Shown: positions 26,210-34,814, numbered from the stretch's first letter. The stretch is DNA of 64,000 nucleotides from an uncultured Clostridium sp. (GCA_900547475.1 URGW01000003.1:94553-158552); one strand, 5' to 3'. A program made the numbers and translations. The notes: a model not told the origin generated them from the letters alone.

Positions 26210-28659
26210 CACTCCACCTCATTTCTCTGTACGGGCGGTCTGGTATCAAAAGCGTGTAGCAGTTCTTCAAAGACTGGGTGTATCTGCACCACACCGACAC
26301 GCCCGTATAAGTCCTGCAATAAGCATTGTCCGTTCTCCAAATCACGAAGCCGTTTCTGGTTGTTTTCGTCGTCCTTGTCGATACCGAAAAACTCTAAGGT
26401 CTGCTTTATCTCGTTAATGTCCGTAGAACGAAATGCAAACTTCAAGCCGATATTGTTTTTCAGACTTTCCTTTGAAACATCATAGGCAGACTGGGTAACA
26501 AAATAAACGCCTGCCTGCATAGCTCGTCCAGCTCGCACCAGCTTGTTAGAGAGCGTTTCTCCTTGTGCCACATTTAAGAACGCCCATGCTTCGTCAAGGT
26601 CTACGATTTTGAAGATAGAACGGTCGCTGTGAATAAAATCTAATGCAAAGGTACTAATCACAATCAGCATAGATACCGACAATAATTCAATGGTCGTGTA
26701 TTCCTCAAAAGTGGTATCTTTATCTGGCAATACTAAGTCCGCTACTTGAATGATGTTAAGCTGGTTCTCCAGACTGATAGCATTTTCTACTGTACCGTCT
26801 GAAAACAGCAGATGTGCAAAGTCGTAGTCCGTGAAACTGTCGATATGGTCTGCGATATTGCGTGAGATAGCGGTATCTTCCTTTCTCAATTCCTCAATAA
26901 CGTGTAACAGTCCTCTTTTTTCACTCTGGGTAACGGAACGAACCGCTTTTCGTAACACGGGGAATTTTTCGCCGTCCCTAGAGGAAATACCTGTAAGGAA
27001 TGTCAAGATGTCGATTGCCAGACTTTCAGCGTCTTTTACATTCTCCATAATCACAAACGGGTCAAGAAGTCCTGCATTGTCCTTGTCGCTGGTAAGGTTT
27101 ACGATATTGATTTCATGGGCGATTTCTGGGAGCGTTTCTTTCCAGTTACCACGCTCACTTTTAGGGTCTAACAGAAGTGCTTGACCGCCAAACAGCACCG
27201 CATAATATACCAGAAGATTGTTGCAGAACGACTTTCCACCGCCAAGCGAACCGACAAAAGCAGAAGCTAAAGCGTTGGTAACTGTACCTTTCACACCTTG
27301 ACTGGCAAGGGACGGTTGCAGGTACACATTTCTTCCCGTATCAACGGAATAGCCTATATAGATACCCGTAGTTTCCCCTAACTGCTGGGTCGCACCAAAG
27401 CCAAGCCCTGCCAAGAAGTCTGATTTTACATACTGCACATAGTCATTGATATATCGCTTGCTGGCAGGAAGAAATTCAGAATGAAGCCCCAGCATATCCC
27501 CAGCAGGACGCACCAGCTTTACATTGAGGTCGTCGTAAAAGTCCTTGACTTCATCACAACGGCGTTTCAGCTCGTCAAGATCGGGTGCAGACACCCGTAT
27601 CACGTAGCTTAACTTATACATACTTTCTTTGCTCTGGTCTAAGTCCGTTTCCAGCTCGTCCACGCTGTCTAATGCGTCCACCACATTTGAGCTGGTTTCA
27701 CTTCCTGCTTGATAAGCGTGATTGTCAAGGTCTTTCAATTCCTTTTTCTTATTGCGGACGGTTGTTAATGCTTTTCGGTTCTCCACGATTTCTACATTCA
27801 TAGAAGTATCAACGGGGAATGTGAATTGCTGTTGCTGGAAATAGAAGATTTCACTTGACGGAAAATCAAGCTCGCCGACAATCGCATTGACGGTAAAATA
27901 AGACACATAATTTTCCTTGTCCTCATGTTCCAAGCGTAAATACCGCTGGCTTTCCTCAATCACACACCTTGTCGGACGGATAAGGTCGTAGTATTTTATC
28001 AGCGTTTCTTTCTGTAATTTCTTCTTTGGTAGCTGGTACTCATAATCTTCATAGGCGATACCGTCCCTGCCGTAAAGATGTTCCATGAGATACCCAAAAT
28101 CATTGATTTCCAAGCGACGCACCTTAAAGCGACGGGAGATTTTATTTTCCAGTAACTTTTCCATTTTCATGTAACGGTTGATTTCATCATTCGGCATGGA
28201 AACAAAGTCATTCATCAGCGTGTGGTTCACTTCATGGAGAAATTCCGTGAACGTCAGCCACGCCGATTTTTTGATGTTCTTCAGATTGAGCTGTTCTTCT
28301 GTAACCATGAGCTTAAAGCCAAGAAAAAAGCGGTAGTCCACTTGATTGTCCCCAATCATAGATACTAACGCTTCGGTCTGTTCGTCTATCTTCTGGTAGG
28401 CAACTTCCTTTAATTTTCCAGTTACCAGTTTCTTTGACTGCTCCTGCATACTTCGGATTGAGCTTTCTGTGGCAATCTGCAAGGCATGAATTTTACCCTC
28501 ACGGGACTGTGCGATAAGCTGGCGAAAGCTGTCATGCACGATAAATTTCTGCTCTGCGGATAGAAAAGAATAGTTGTACGGTATCAGCTCATAGTAAGCG
28601 AACACCTCATTGTCCTTGTTCAAGACAAGGTTATTGTCAATATATTTTATCGGGAACAT
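26209..28659 (-). CDS. Conjugation ATPase, Tn916 Orf16 (VirB4-like)
   Basis: An 816-residue ATPase with Walker A GSLGGGKSFCNN near residue 470, Walker B KIVDLDEAWAFLN and a following VTQS motif. The N-terminal half is a TcpF/VirB4 domain. It energises the type IV-like mating channel. It overlaps the orf17 3' end by 23 bp. Confidence 0.93.
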   Translation of the reverse strand: MFPIKYIDNNLVLNKDNEVFAYYELIPYNYSFLSAEQKFIVHDSFRQLIAQSREGKIHALQIATESSIRSMQEQSKKLVTGKLKEVAYQKIDEQTEALVSMIGDNQVDYRFFLGFKLMVTEEQLNLKNIKKSAWLTFTEFLHEVNHTLMNDFVSMPNDEINRYMKMEKLLENKISRRFKVRRLEINDFGYLMEHLYGRDGIAYEDYEYQLPKKKLQKETLIKYYDLIRPTRCVIEESQRYLRLEHEDKENYVSYFTVNAIVGELDFPSSEIFYFQQQQFTFPVDTSMNVEIVENRKALTTVRNKKKELKDLDNHAYQAGSETSSNVVDALDSVDELETDLDQSKESMYKLSYVIRVSAPDLDELKRRCDEVKDFYDDLNVKLVRPAGDMLGLHSEFLPASKRYINDYVQYVKSDFLAGLGFGATQQLGETTGIYIGYSVDTGRNVYLQPSLASQGVKGTVTNALASAFVGSLGGGKSFCNNLLVYYAVLFGGQALLLDPKSERGNWKETLPEIAHEINIVNLTSDKDNAGLLDPFVIMENVKDAESLAIDILTFLTGISSRDGEKFPVLRKAVRSVTQSEKRGLLHVIEELRKEDTAISRNIADHIDSFTDYDFAHLLFSDGTVENAISLENQLNIIQVADLVLPDKDTTFEEYTTIELLSVSMLIVISTFALDFIHSDRSIFKIVDLDEAWAFLNVAQGETLSNKLVRAGRAMQAGVYFVTQSAYDVSKESLKNNIGLKFAFRSTDINEIKQTLEFFGIDKDDENNQKRLRDLENGQCLLQDLYGRVGVVQIHPVFEELLHAFDTRPPVQRNEVE

Positions 28660-29035
28660 ACTTCACACTCCTTACTGCCGTGATTGTTTCATTGAGTATC
28701 TGCTTATGCAGTTTTACGGCTTTTCCTGCATAAGTGATTTTTGGTCGCAGGGCATAGGTAATCTGTGATTTCAAAAAGCTGTACGGCTTCTTTCCGTCAA
28801 AGGTTTTCTGCGACATAAACCAAGTGAGAGCAACGGGAATACCAAAGTATTTGAGAAATGCTCCCTCAATCATGGAAAGTGGGGGAATATCCCCAAACAA
28901 AATGATGATAAATTCCGTAATCACAAACCATGTAATCTGTGTAAAGGTAACGGGAAAGGGTAAGTTAAAGTCATTGATTGCATATAAGACTTTTTCCACG
29001 TTCCAGATACCCGTATAAGATTTAATCTTTTTCAA
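28637..29035 (-). CDS. Conjugation membrane protein, Tn916 Orf17 (TcpE)
   Basis: A 132-residue protein with two adjacent membrane helices (about 25-65) and a basic C-terminal part, the TcpE layout. It starts with TTG behind GGAGCTGAAAGAAC. First gene of the orf17-orf13 block, downstream of the cargo 2 insertion and its 39-bp repeat. Confidence 0.88.
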   Translation of the reverse strand: MKKIKSYTGIWNVEKVLYAINDFNLPFPVTFTQITWFVITEFIIILFGDIPPLSMIEGAFLKYFGIPVALTWFMSQKTFDGKKPYSFLKSQITYALRPKITYAGKAVKLHKQILNETITAVRSVKYVPDKIY

Positions 29036-29111
29036 GTTCTTTCAGCTCCTTTCGTAAGTTTCTAAATGGAAAAGGACAGCCATTTTCAGACTGTCCCTTA
29101 AAGAGAAATAC

Positions 29112-29150
29112 GCTGTCAGTAGCAACAATGCTTGTTGCTGATCTTCCAGC
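29112..29150 (+). repeat. 39-bp direct repeat flanking cargo 2, orf17 side
   Basis: Matches 32741-32779 at 37 of 39 positions. Its centre is a palindrome AGCAACAA-TGC-TTGTTGCT (29121-29139). The second copy lies immediately behind the ardA stop codon, so this copy looks like a duplicated ardA-orf17 intergenic segment. Confidence 0.85.
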
Positions 29151-29163
29151 TTAATTTATATTA

Positions 29164-29211
29164 TTATTTTCGATTACTGTCACGAATACAATTAGTTCGT
29201 TTTTCTTTCAT
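29164..29211 (-). other. 15-codon mini-ORF next to the cargo 2 scar
   Basis: GGAAAGGAGTCAAGTATAT precedes an ATG opening a basic peptide beginning MKEKRTNCIRDS and ending in SNRK. It lies between the cargo 2 terminator and the 39-bp repeat. It may be a leader peptide or a junction scar like the chimeric mini-ORF at 39753-39833. Confidence 0.3.
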
Positions 29212-29236
29212 ATATACTTGACTCCTTTCCATAATA

Positions 29237-29266
29237 AAAGCAGTTAATCCTAAGACTAACTGCTTT
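29237..29266 (-). terminator. Shared cargo terminator, copy 1
   Basis: The stem AAAGCAGT/ACTGCTTT (10 bp here) with a T-rich tail on the minus strand starts 3 bp past the kinase stop. It is one of five copies of the same 30-bp hairpin in the ICE (others at 34054, 34748, 39032 and 39863). Confidence 0.8.
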
Positions 29267-29269
29267 CTT

Positions 29270-30157
29270 TTAAACCTCATTCAATTTAATAATAATACTT
29301 AAAACATTATTGCTATAATCAGCAGAAATATTACCGTCCATTTTTTCAATCAACGCTTTGGCAATAGATAAACCTAACCCCGTAGATTTTCTTGCGGTAT
29401 TTACTGTATAAAATCTATCAAACAATTTTCCAATTTGTATTTCGTTAAGGTCAGAAGTGTGATTTGAAAATACAATTTTCCCATTTTCAAATAATGATAT
29501 TGTTAAATCTCCCTCACTATATTTGATTGCATTATCTATAACATTATTGAAAATACGAAGTAAGGCAGTTTTATCAACGGAACGCACAATTTTTTGTTCG
29601 CACAAATTTATATTCGGAGTAATGCCTTTTTCCTTAAATATCGCATAATAGGATGAAATACAATCTTCTAAAACATTGTTGATAACGGTTTCTGTATAAA
29701 CGCTATTTTCGGTATCAGAAATAATAGTTGTATATCGAAATAGTTCTTCTACTAGCTGTTTTAATGCAAAAGTACGATTTTTAATGATTGATAATTGTCT
29801 AGCAATATGTTCGCTTTTTTCTTCTTTGTCTAATAAGCTTAAGTAACCGCAAATTGTTGTAAGAGGAGTTCGTAAGTCATGGGATATATTTGTAATAGCG
29901 TTTTTTAATTCTTTATCGCCTTGTATATAGCGGTGCTTTTGTTTTTGTAATTCTTTCAACTCTACATTTATGTCATTTGCTAAAGAAGAAACCAATTTAT
30001 CATATGAGGAAAGCATAATCGGAGTATTCGTATCTGTATATAATTTTTCTGAAAACCCTCTTTTTATCTCTTTAATTGCTTTTCTCATATAAAAGATTTT
30101 CAAAAGTAAAGCAAATATTATTACCAACAAGAAAAACACCATTATTTTCCACAACAT
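29270..30157 (-). CDS. Sensor histidine kinase, cargo 2
   Basis: A 295-residue kinase with one short N-terminal membrane helix and almost no extracellular part, phospho-acceptor His in NISHDLRTPL near 94, N box VIDNAIKYSE and G box STGLGLSIAK. The minimal sensor suggests that it senses within the membrane or through its transporter. Last gene of the cargo 2 operon. Confidence 0.88.
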   Translation of the reverse strand: MLWKIMVFFLLVIIFALLLKIFYMRKAIKEIKRGFSEKLYTDTNTPIMLSSYDKLVSSLANDINVELKELQKQKHRYIQGDKELKNAITNISHDLRTPLTTICGYLSLLDKEEKSEHIARQLSIIKNRTFALKQLVEELFRYTTIISDTENSVYTETVINNVLEDCISSYYAIFKEKGITPNINLCEQKIVRSVDKTALLRIFNNVIDNAIKYSEGDLTISLFENGKIVFSNHTSDLNEIQIGKLFDRFYTVNTARKSTGLGLSIAKALIEKMDGNISADYSNNVLSIIIKLNEV

Positions 30158-30176
30158 AACATCATTCCCTACAAAT

Positions 30177-30944
30177 TCATTTTAAATTCTTTTGCTCAAA
30201 GACCATTATACCTGTTCCCGTGCTTATTACAAGTATCAGTATATTGTAAATAATCATTTCCGTAGCTTGTGTAGTTTGCAAATTGATTAAATTTAAAAGT
30301 TGTCCTGTTGGTAAAAAGATATTTAAAAATTCATAAATTTGTTTCACAATGATATCTGAATGAGCCATATCAGAAGAAAACAACACACTTAACACATAAA
30401 ATGATATTCCAAACAGCAATAAACTAACTACTAAACAGATGATTGAAGAAGAAGCCTTATTTTGATTTATCATAACAATCATGGTATTTATTCCAGCAAA
30501 TGTTATTGTTGCAAGAATAGAAATCCCTATAATTAAAGATATAGTGTGAATATCGGTTTTAAATGGAGCTATTAACCAAGTACCCAGCCCAATGATTGTT
30601 ATTTGATGTGCCACCACTAAAATAACACTGGCAATCACACATATCAGCAAAGCAGAAATATATATTTTTAAACGACTATTGCCTGCAATGATTTTATTTC
30701 TAATTGTTCCGTCTGAATAATCTGTTCCTAAGAACCAAGAACAGAAGATAGCAACAATAAAACCGATTATAAGAAAATGCCATACCAGTCTGCTTTCTAA
30801 AGTATAATCTGTTCCATATGCTATCATTTCACGGTGTGCTAGTATAGGAATAATTATTCCAGAAAGTATCATAAGTCCAAGCAAACACCAGTACAATCTA
30901 CTTTTAAGTAAGCGTTGAAAATATGCTGAAAGTAAGTTATTCAT
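30177..30944 (-). CDS. ABC-2 permease, cargo 2 (lantibiotic/bacitracin-immunity type)
   Basis: A membrane protein of about 255 residues and six helices, starting MNNLLSAYFQRLLKSR. The ATG at 30944 fits GGAGGAAACCGTA; the frame extends five codons further but without a ribosome site. It overlaps the ATPase gene end by 8 bp. Partner permeases of BcrA-type ATPases remove bacitracin or lantibiotics from the membrane. Confidence 0.82.
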   Translation of the reverse strand: MNNLLSAYFQRLLKSRLYWCLLGLMILSGIIIPILAHREMIAYGTDYTLESRLVWHFLIIGFIVAIFCSWFLGTDYSDGTIRNKIIAGNSRLKIYISALLICVIASVILVVAHQITIIGLGTWLIAPFKTDIHTISLIIGISILATITFAGINTMIVMINQNKASSSIICLVVSLLLFGISFYVLSVLFSSDMAHSDIIVKQIYEFLNIFLPTGQLLNLINLQTTQATEMIIYNILILVISTGTGIMVFEQKNLK

Positions 30945-31851
30945 TACGGTTTCCTCCAATCAAATTGATATAATAATTCTCTAGGCTTTCGTCCTGCTCT
31001 TGAATATTAAGAACATTGCATTCTTTTTTTGCCAGTTCTACAACAAGTGATGTTATATCTAATTTGGCAAATACATCTATTTCTTTATCTGATATGACAG
31101 AATAATCATATCCTTTTTCTGTAAGAACGTTACATAACACTTCCATATTTGAAACGGTCAGTTTTACACATTTCCTACATTTCGTATTTAATTCCAAAGC
31201 ACTTATTTCTTGTATCATTTGCCCTTTATCTATAAATCCAAAATGTGTGGCAATGCGAGAAAGCTCATCAAGAATATGGCTGGAAATTAAAACCGTAATA
31301 TCATGTTCGTGATTAAGTTTTAAAATCAGTTCTCTAATTTCAATAATACCTTGTGGGTCAAGTCCATTTATCGGCTCATCTAAGATAAGGAAATCTGGAG
31401 AACCCGATAAAGCGATTGCAATTCCTAGTCGTTGACGCATACCTAAAGAAAAATTTCTAGCTTTTTTTTTACCCGTATTTTCAAGTCCGACTAATTTTAA
31501 TAAATCTGGAATAGTGCTGTAAGAGGGAATACCTAATATCCGATACTGCTGTTTTAAATTATCTTCCGCACTCATATCTAAATAAATAGACGGTGTCTCA
31601 ACAACAGCTCCTATTCGTTTTCTGGTACGAACAATCTCTTTAGAGTGATTATTTATTCCGTATAGCGAAAAATCCCCCTCCGTTGCTTTTTGTAATCCAC
31701 AAATCAAACGAATTAAAGTTGTTTTTCCAACCCCATTTCTACCAATCAAACCGTAGATAGAACCTTTAGGAACATTCATTGAAAGTCCATTTAATGCGTT
31801 ATAATTACCGTATGTTTTCTTTAAATCTTTCGTTTTCAATACATATTCCAT
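30937..31851 (-). CDS. ABC ATPase, BcrA/LanF type, cargo 2
   Basis: A 304-residue ATPase with Walker A GRNGVGKTT near 39, signature FSLGMRQRLGIAIAL, Walker B FLILDEPINGLDP and the C-terminal extension usual in bacitracin and lantibiotic immunity ATPases. Co-encoded with its permease and an OmpR/EnvZ-type pair, so an inducible peptide-antibiotic defence is likely (inference). Confidence 0.85.
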   Translation of the reverse strand: MEYVLKTKDLKKTYGNYNALNGLSMNVPKGSIYGLIGRNGVGKTTLIRLICGLQKATEGDFSLYGINNHSKEIVRTRKRIGAVVETPSIYLDMSAEDNLKQQYRILGIPSYSTIPDLLKLVGLENTGKKKARNFSLGMRQRLGIAIALSGSPDFLILDEPINGLDPQGIIEIRELILKLNHEHDITVLISSHILDELSRIATHFGFIDKGQMIQEISALELNTKCRKCVKLTVSNMEVLCNVLTEKGYDYSVISDKEIDVFAKLDITSLVVELAKKECNVLNIQEQDESLENYYINLIGGNRNE

Positions 31852-31896
31852 TTTTTTCAGCCTCCTTTATTTACAGTCAAAATACTAAATCAAAAG

Positions 31897-31931
31897 TGTT
31901 AAGAAAGCTGTTAAGGAAATTGTTAAGAAAG
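31897..31931 (-). promoter_or_regulatory. Triple direct-repeat operator in front of the cargo 2 ABC genes
   Basis: TGTTAAGAAAG, TGTTAAGGAAA and TGTTAAGAAAG lie at 31897, 31909 and 31921, an exact 12-bp period, between the response regulator stop and the ATPase ribosome site. Spaced direct repeats are the usual target of OmpR-type regulators. The adjacent regulator is the obvious candidate. Confidence 0.65.
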
Positions 31932-31940
31932 TGTAAAGAT

Positions 31941-32606
31941 TTATTCTTCAGCCATTTTAAATCCAATCCCCCATACTGCTTCAATATATTCTCTATCAGA
32001 AATGTCCCTTAATTTTTTTCTTAGATTACTTATATGCACTCTTAGTGAACTTTCCATACAATCAGGTGTTTCTTCGCTTATACGTTCAAGCAGAATATTT
32101 TTAGTAATAACTTGTTTGGGATTTTCCATTAGTATTTTCAATATCGCATATTCTGTTTTTGTTAATTTAACTTCTATATTTTTAATAGATACAGTACGGG
32201 TGTTTAAGTCCAATCGAATATCTCCATGTTCTAAAATGGAATTTATAGAATTAGTCTGACTGTGTCTAAGTTGAGCAACAATCCGTGCCAGTAACTCGTC
32301 TACATCAAATGGCTTTGTAACATAATCTACTGCACCATTTAATAGCAAAGATATTTTGTTTTTAGTATCTATTTTTGCACTAATTACAATAACGGGTATA
32401 TGTGAAATTTCCTCTATAATTTCTTCGCCACTTAACCCTGGCAACATTAAATCCAGCAAAATTAAATCTGGTTTTGTGCTAGGCAAAAGAAGCAGGGCTT
32501 CTGTACCAGAATAAGCATGAGTTACTTTATAACCTGCACTTGTGAGAACTTCTTCCAACATTTGATTTATATGTATATCATCATCAACAATCATAATATG
32601 TTTCAT
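31941..32606 (-). CDS. OmpR-type response regulator, cargo 2
   Basis: A 221-residue regulator with acidic pocket DDD, phospho-acceptor Asp in LILLDLMLPG near 53, Lys in VTKPFD, and a winged helix with KILMENPKQVITKNILLERI and SSLRVHISNLRKKL. First gene of the cargo 2 operon. Start supported by AGAGGTGCTTTAAAA. Confidence 0.9.
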   Translation of the reverse strand: MKHIMIVDDDIHINQMLEEVLTSAGYKVTHAYSGTEALLLLPSTKPDLILLDLMLPGLSGEEIIEEISHIPVIVISAKIDTKNKISLLLNGAVDYVTKPFDVDELLARIVAQLRHSQTNSINSILEHGDIRLDLNTRTVSIKNIEVKLTKTEYAILKILMENPKQVITKNILLERISEETPDCMESSLRVHISNLRKKLRDISDREYIEAVWGIGFKMAEE

Positions 32607-32638
32607 TTTTAAAGCACCTCTTTTCTTGTGTAAGTCAT

Positions 32639-32667
32639 ATTATAAATTCCTACCGTTCTAATATCAA
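32639..32667 (-). promoter_or_regulatory. Promoter of the cargo 2 operon
   Basis: TTGATA (32662-32667) and TATAAT (32639-32644) with a 17-bp spacer on the minus strand, about 32 bp before the response regulator start. Confidence 0.7.
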
Positions 32668-32740
32668 TGATTATTATTTTCTTGTACTAATTTATTTACG
32701 CAAATTTAGTCTATTTGAAGCCCTTACTCAATTTATTCAT

Positions 32741-32779
32741 GCTGTCAGTAGCAACAATCCTTGTCGCTGATCTTCCAGC
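32741..32779 (+). repeat. 39-bp direct repeat flanking cargo 2, ardA side
   Basis: The second copy of the repeat at 29112-29150, with two mismatches. It abuts the ardA stop codon. Cargo 2 lies exactly between the two copies. Confidence 0.85.
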
Positions 32780-32780
32780 G

Positions 32781-33284
32781 TTAATATGGTATCTCGCACA
32801 TACCTCGGCTTGTTTCAATGAAGCGACCACCCATATCCAAATCTCGCCCGTAAGCTTCATAGTCAATGTAGTTCTGTAAGTTAGCTGGAATGTCCCCAAG
32901 TGCGTTCAATTCGTCTATGTAGTAGTAGGCAACATCTGTCATGGTTTCACAATCGGGATAATAGTAAATGTCGTCCTTATTTTCCACGACTTCTTCCAGC
33001 GTCCCAAAGTGGCTGATAAATTCGTCCAGACACTCTACGATATAGTCGGGAAGTTCCGCTATCATTTCATACATCTCATTGAGTTCTTCAATGGAAACAT
33101 ATTCCCCTATGTCAATGGGGAAGTTGTCGGTATCATGGATAGCGTATTCCTCATACCGTTCATTCAAGCCGATTTTTTCTTTTACATCTTCCTCGTCAAT
33201 GGGAAATGTGAACCAAGCACCGACTAAATAGCCCTCGTTGTATTTGCCAAGATTAGCAATGTAAACCGCCATATCATCAATCAT
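32781..33284 (-). CDS. ardA: Antirestriction protein ArdA (Tn916 Orf18)
   Basis: About 167 acidic residues, rich in D and E, mimicking B-form DNA. The family phrases VYIANLGKYNEGYLVGAWFT near the start and NYIDYEAYGRDLDMGG near the end are present. It blocks type I restriction enzymes when the ICE enters a new host. The ATG at 33284 behind GAGGTGGTGCTT is used rather than the upstream start at 33293. Confidence 0.92.
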   Translation of the reverse strand: MIDDMAVYIANLGKYNEGYLVGAWFTFPIDEEDVKEKIGLNERYEEYAIHDTDNFPIDIGEYVSIEELNEMYEMIAELPDYIVECLDEFISHFGTLEEVVENKDDIYYYPDCETMTDVAYYYIDELNALGDIPANLQNYIDYEAYGRDLDMGGRFIETSRGMCEIPY

Positions 33285-33301
33285 AAGCACCACCTCATTT
33301 C

Positions 33302-33805
33302 TTACTCTGGCAGTTCAAAGATACTGTGTTCCGTTACAAGATAGCGTCTATTTTCCAACAAGTGAGAAGCGTAGGCTTCAAAGTCAAAATAGTATTCTTG
33401 ACAGTCCTCTGACAGATGTTTGAACGTCGGGTCGTTCATCAGCTTTTGCCTTGCAACATCTATCATACTTTTACAGTCGTGATAAACGATAATCACGTTC
33501 CTGCAAATATAAAGTGCTTCTAAGTTCTCAAACACGGTAAGAAGTGCTACATATTCTTCTTGCATATCGGCTGATAGCTGACGGTACATAAAATCTAATT
33601 CGTTAAGCTGATACACGCTTGTTTGTTCGTGGACTTCATCAGCATAAGGCAACACCTTTTCGATAATGCGGTAATCTTGACTTTCTGCACCGACACCTAA
33701 CTTTTCTTCAAACTCGGCAACATCTATCGGCAGGTCGAACCAGTATGATGTTGTTTCTTCGCCAGTTGTTCCTTTCGTTTCCACCAGCACCCTTGTTTCC
33801 TGCAT
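33302..33805 (-). CDS. Second ArdA-like antirestriction protein
   Basis: A 167-residue, strongly acidic protein with an ArdA-like layout (SYWFDLPIDVAEFEEKLGV early, DCQEYYFDFEAYASHLLENR late), 17 bp upstream of ardA in the same direction. It is diverged from the canonical copy and may target other restriction enzymes. Confidence 0.8.
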   Translation of the reverse strand: MQETRVLVETKGTTGEETTSYWFDLPIDVAEFEEKLGVGAESQDYRIIEKVLPYADEVHEQTSVYQLNELDFMYRQLSADMQEEYVALLTVFENLEALYICRNVIIVYHDCKSMIDVARQKLMNDPTFKHLSEDCQEYYFDFEAYASHLLENRRYLVTEHSIFELPE

Positions 33806-34020
33806 TGTTCCTCACGTCCTTTCTGTTGTTTCATCACATCTTTTATGGTCTGGTACGACATACCAAACACATACTTTGAAAAATCTTCTAACTGTCTTTC
33901 TTCATAGTCAGCAAGGTTCAGCCGTTTCATTTCATGCCACACCTTACGCTTGTAAGAGGGCAGGTCGGAAAGATAATCACAGCCGACTTTTGCCTGCATA
34001 TCCTTAAAAATATCGTTCAT
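33724..34020 (-). CDS. Small conserved ICE protein
   Basis: A 98-residue basic protein (MNDIFKDMQAKVGCDYLSDL at the start, Lys/Arg/Gln-rich tail). It overlaps the next ArdA-like gene by 82 bp, which is long, so the C-terminal tail may be only loosely constrained. It has a GGAGTGATGA ribosome site. This same ribosome site and ATG recur as a scar at about 34712-34735. No domain recognised. Confidence 0.6.
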   Translation of the reverse strand: MNDIFKDMQAKVGCDYLSDLPSYKRKVWHEMKRLNLADYEERQLEDFSKYVFGMSYQTIKDVMKQQKGREEQCRKQGCWWKRKEQLAKKQHHTGSTCR

Positions 34021-34053
34021 TTCATCACTCCAATCTGAAATTTAGGTATGAAA

Positions 34054-34083
34054 AAAGCAGTCAATCATAAGACTAACTGCTTT
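34054..34083 (-). terminator. Shared cargo terminator, copy 2
   Basis: AAAGCAGT...ACTGCTTT hairpin with TTTTTT on the minus strand, 37 bp behind the GNAT stop codon. The match to copies 3 and 4 extends about 30 bp upstream on the minus side (GGATATGAAATTGT on the plus strand) as well. Confidence 0.8.
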
Positions 34084-34120
34084 GTGTGTAGGGATATGAA
34101 ATTGTAAACTAGATTGTTTG

Positions 34121-34594
34121 TTATAGATTTATAGTCATAATATATTCTTCGCTGTTTTCATCAACAACAAGAAAACCTGCTTTCTTATACATTTTTACTG
34201 CATAATTATTTTTCTGAACAGATAAGGAAATTTTTGAATAACCAAAAGATTTTTCCACTAACAATAATTGTTGCAATAATGAAGTCCCAATCCCTTGTCC
34301 TCTATACTTTTGAAAAACAGACATAGCAAGGGACGGTGTATCATTGTCAATGTGTCCGTAATCGTTCATTATTCGCACCCAAATAGCACCTACGACATTT
34401 CCTTGAACTTCCGCAACTAAAGCCCTATCATCTTTTCGCTTTCCAAATTCAAAAACATATTCTTGTAATTCTGGACAGTTAATTATTGATTTAGGTGGTG
34501 GCTCAACACCGTCTGGAATATAAATTGCTTCATACAAAAAGTCATTGAGTAAATCATATTCTGCTTTTTTAATTTTCCTTATGATATAATCCAT
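34121..34594 (-). CDS. GNAT family N-acetyltransferase, ICE cargo
   Basis: A 157-residue GNAT fold protein with the acetyl-CoA loop (MSVFQKYRGQGIGTSLLQQLL) near residue 93 and the C-terminal VQKNNYAVKMYKKAGFLV block. The substrate is unknown. It forms a one-gene cargo unit with its own promoter (34635-34663) and a copy of the shared terminator. More AT-rich than the ICE backbone, hence a recent acquisition. Confidence 0.85.
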   Translation of the reverse strand: MDYIIRKIKKAEYDLLNDFLYEAIYIPDGVEPPPKSIINCPELQEYVFEFGKRKDDRALVAEVQGNVVGAIWVRIMNDYGHIDNDTPSLAMSVFQKYRGQGIGTSLLQQLLLVEKSFGYSKISLSVQKNNYAVKMYKKAGFLVVDENSEEYIMTINL

Positions 34595-34604
34595 AACTTG
34601 ACTC

Positions 34605-34663
34605 CTAATCTATTTTATCTTTTTTCATACCCCGATTATACCATTCACATATAAGCACTACAA
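34605..34663 (-). promoter_or_regulatory. Shared-class cargo promoter 1 with leaderless mini-ORF
   Basis: TTGTAG (34658-34663), 17-bp spacer, TATAAT (34635-34640). An ATG lies 6 bp after the -10 and opens a 7-codon frame (MKKDKID) that stops 11 bp before the GNAT start codon. The same layout is seen at 35797-35852 and 39677-39732. Confidence 0.65.
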
Positions 34664-34670
34664 CAAAATT

Positions 34671-34735
34671 TTATGCTTCGATAATCTTGTTAAAAAGTTC
34701 TAAGAGTATATCATTTCATCACTCCAATCTGTAAT
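34671..34735 (-). pseudogene. Junction scar: head of the 98-residue gene joined to tail of orf19/TcpD-like gene
   Basis: On the minus strand the ribosome site and ATG of the 98-residue gene (GATTGGAGTGATGAAATGA) run directly into the last codons of a second copy of the orf19-like gene (DILLELFNKIIEA, stop at 34671). The intact copies are at 34020 and 35860. Neither gene is complete here. Confidence 0.75.
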
Positions 34736-34747
34736 TTTGGTAAGAAA

Positions 34748-34777
34748 AAAGCAGTCAATCCTAAGACTAACTGCTTT
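34748..34777 (-). terminator. Shared cargo terminator, copy 3
   Basis: Same hairpin as copy 2, 37 bp behind the TfoX-like stop codon, with TTTTTT on the minus strand. Confidence 0.8.
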
Positions 34778-34814
34778 GTGTGTATGGATATGAAATTGTC
34801 AAGCTAGAAACTGT

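Noticed and set aside
32711..32899. 62-residue minus-strand ORF overlapping the ardA 3' end
   Set aside because: An alternative frame of ardA and the 39-bp repeat; no ribosome site.
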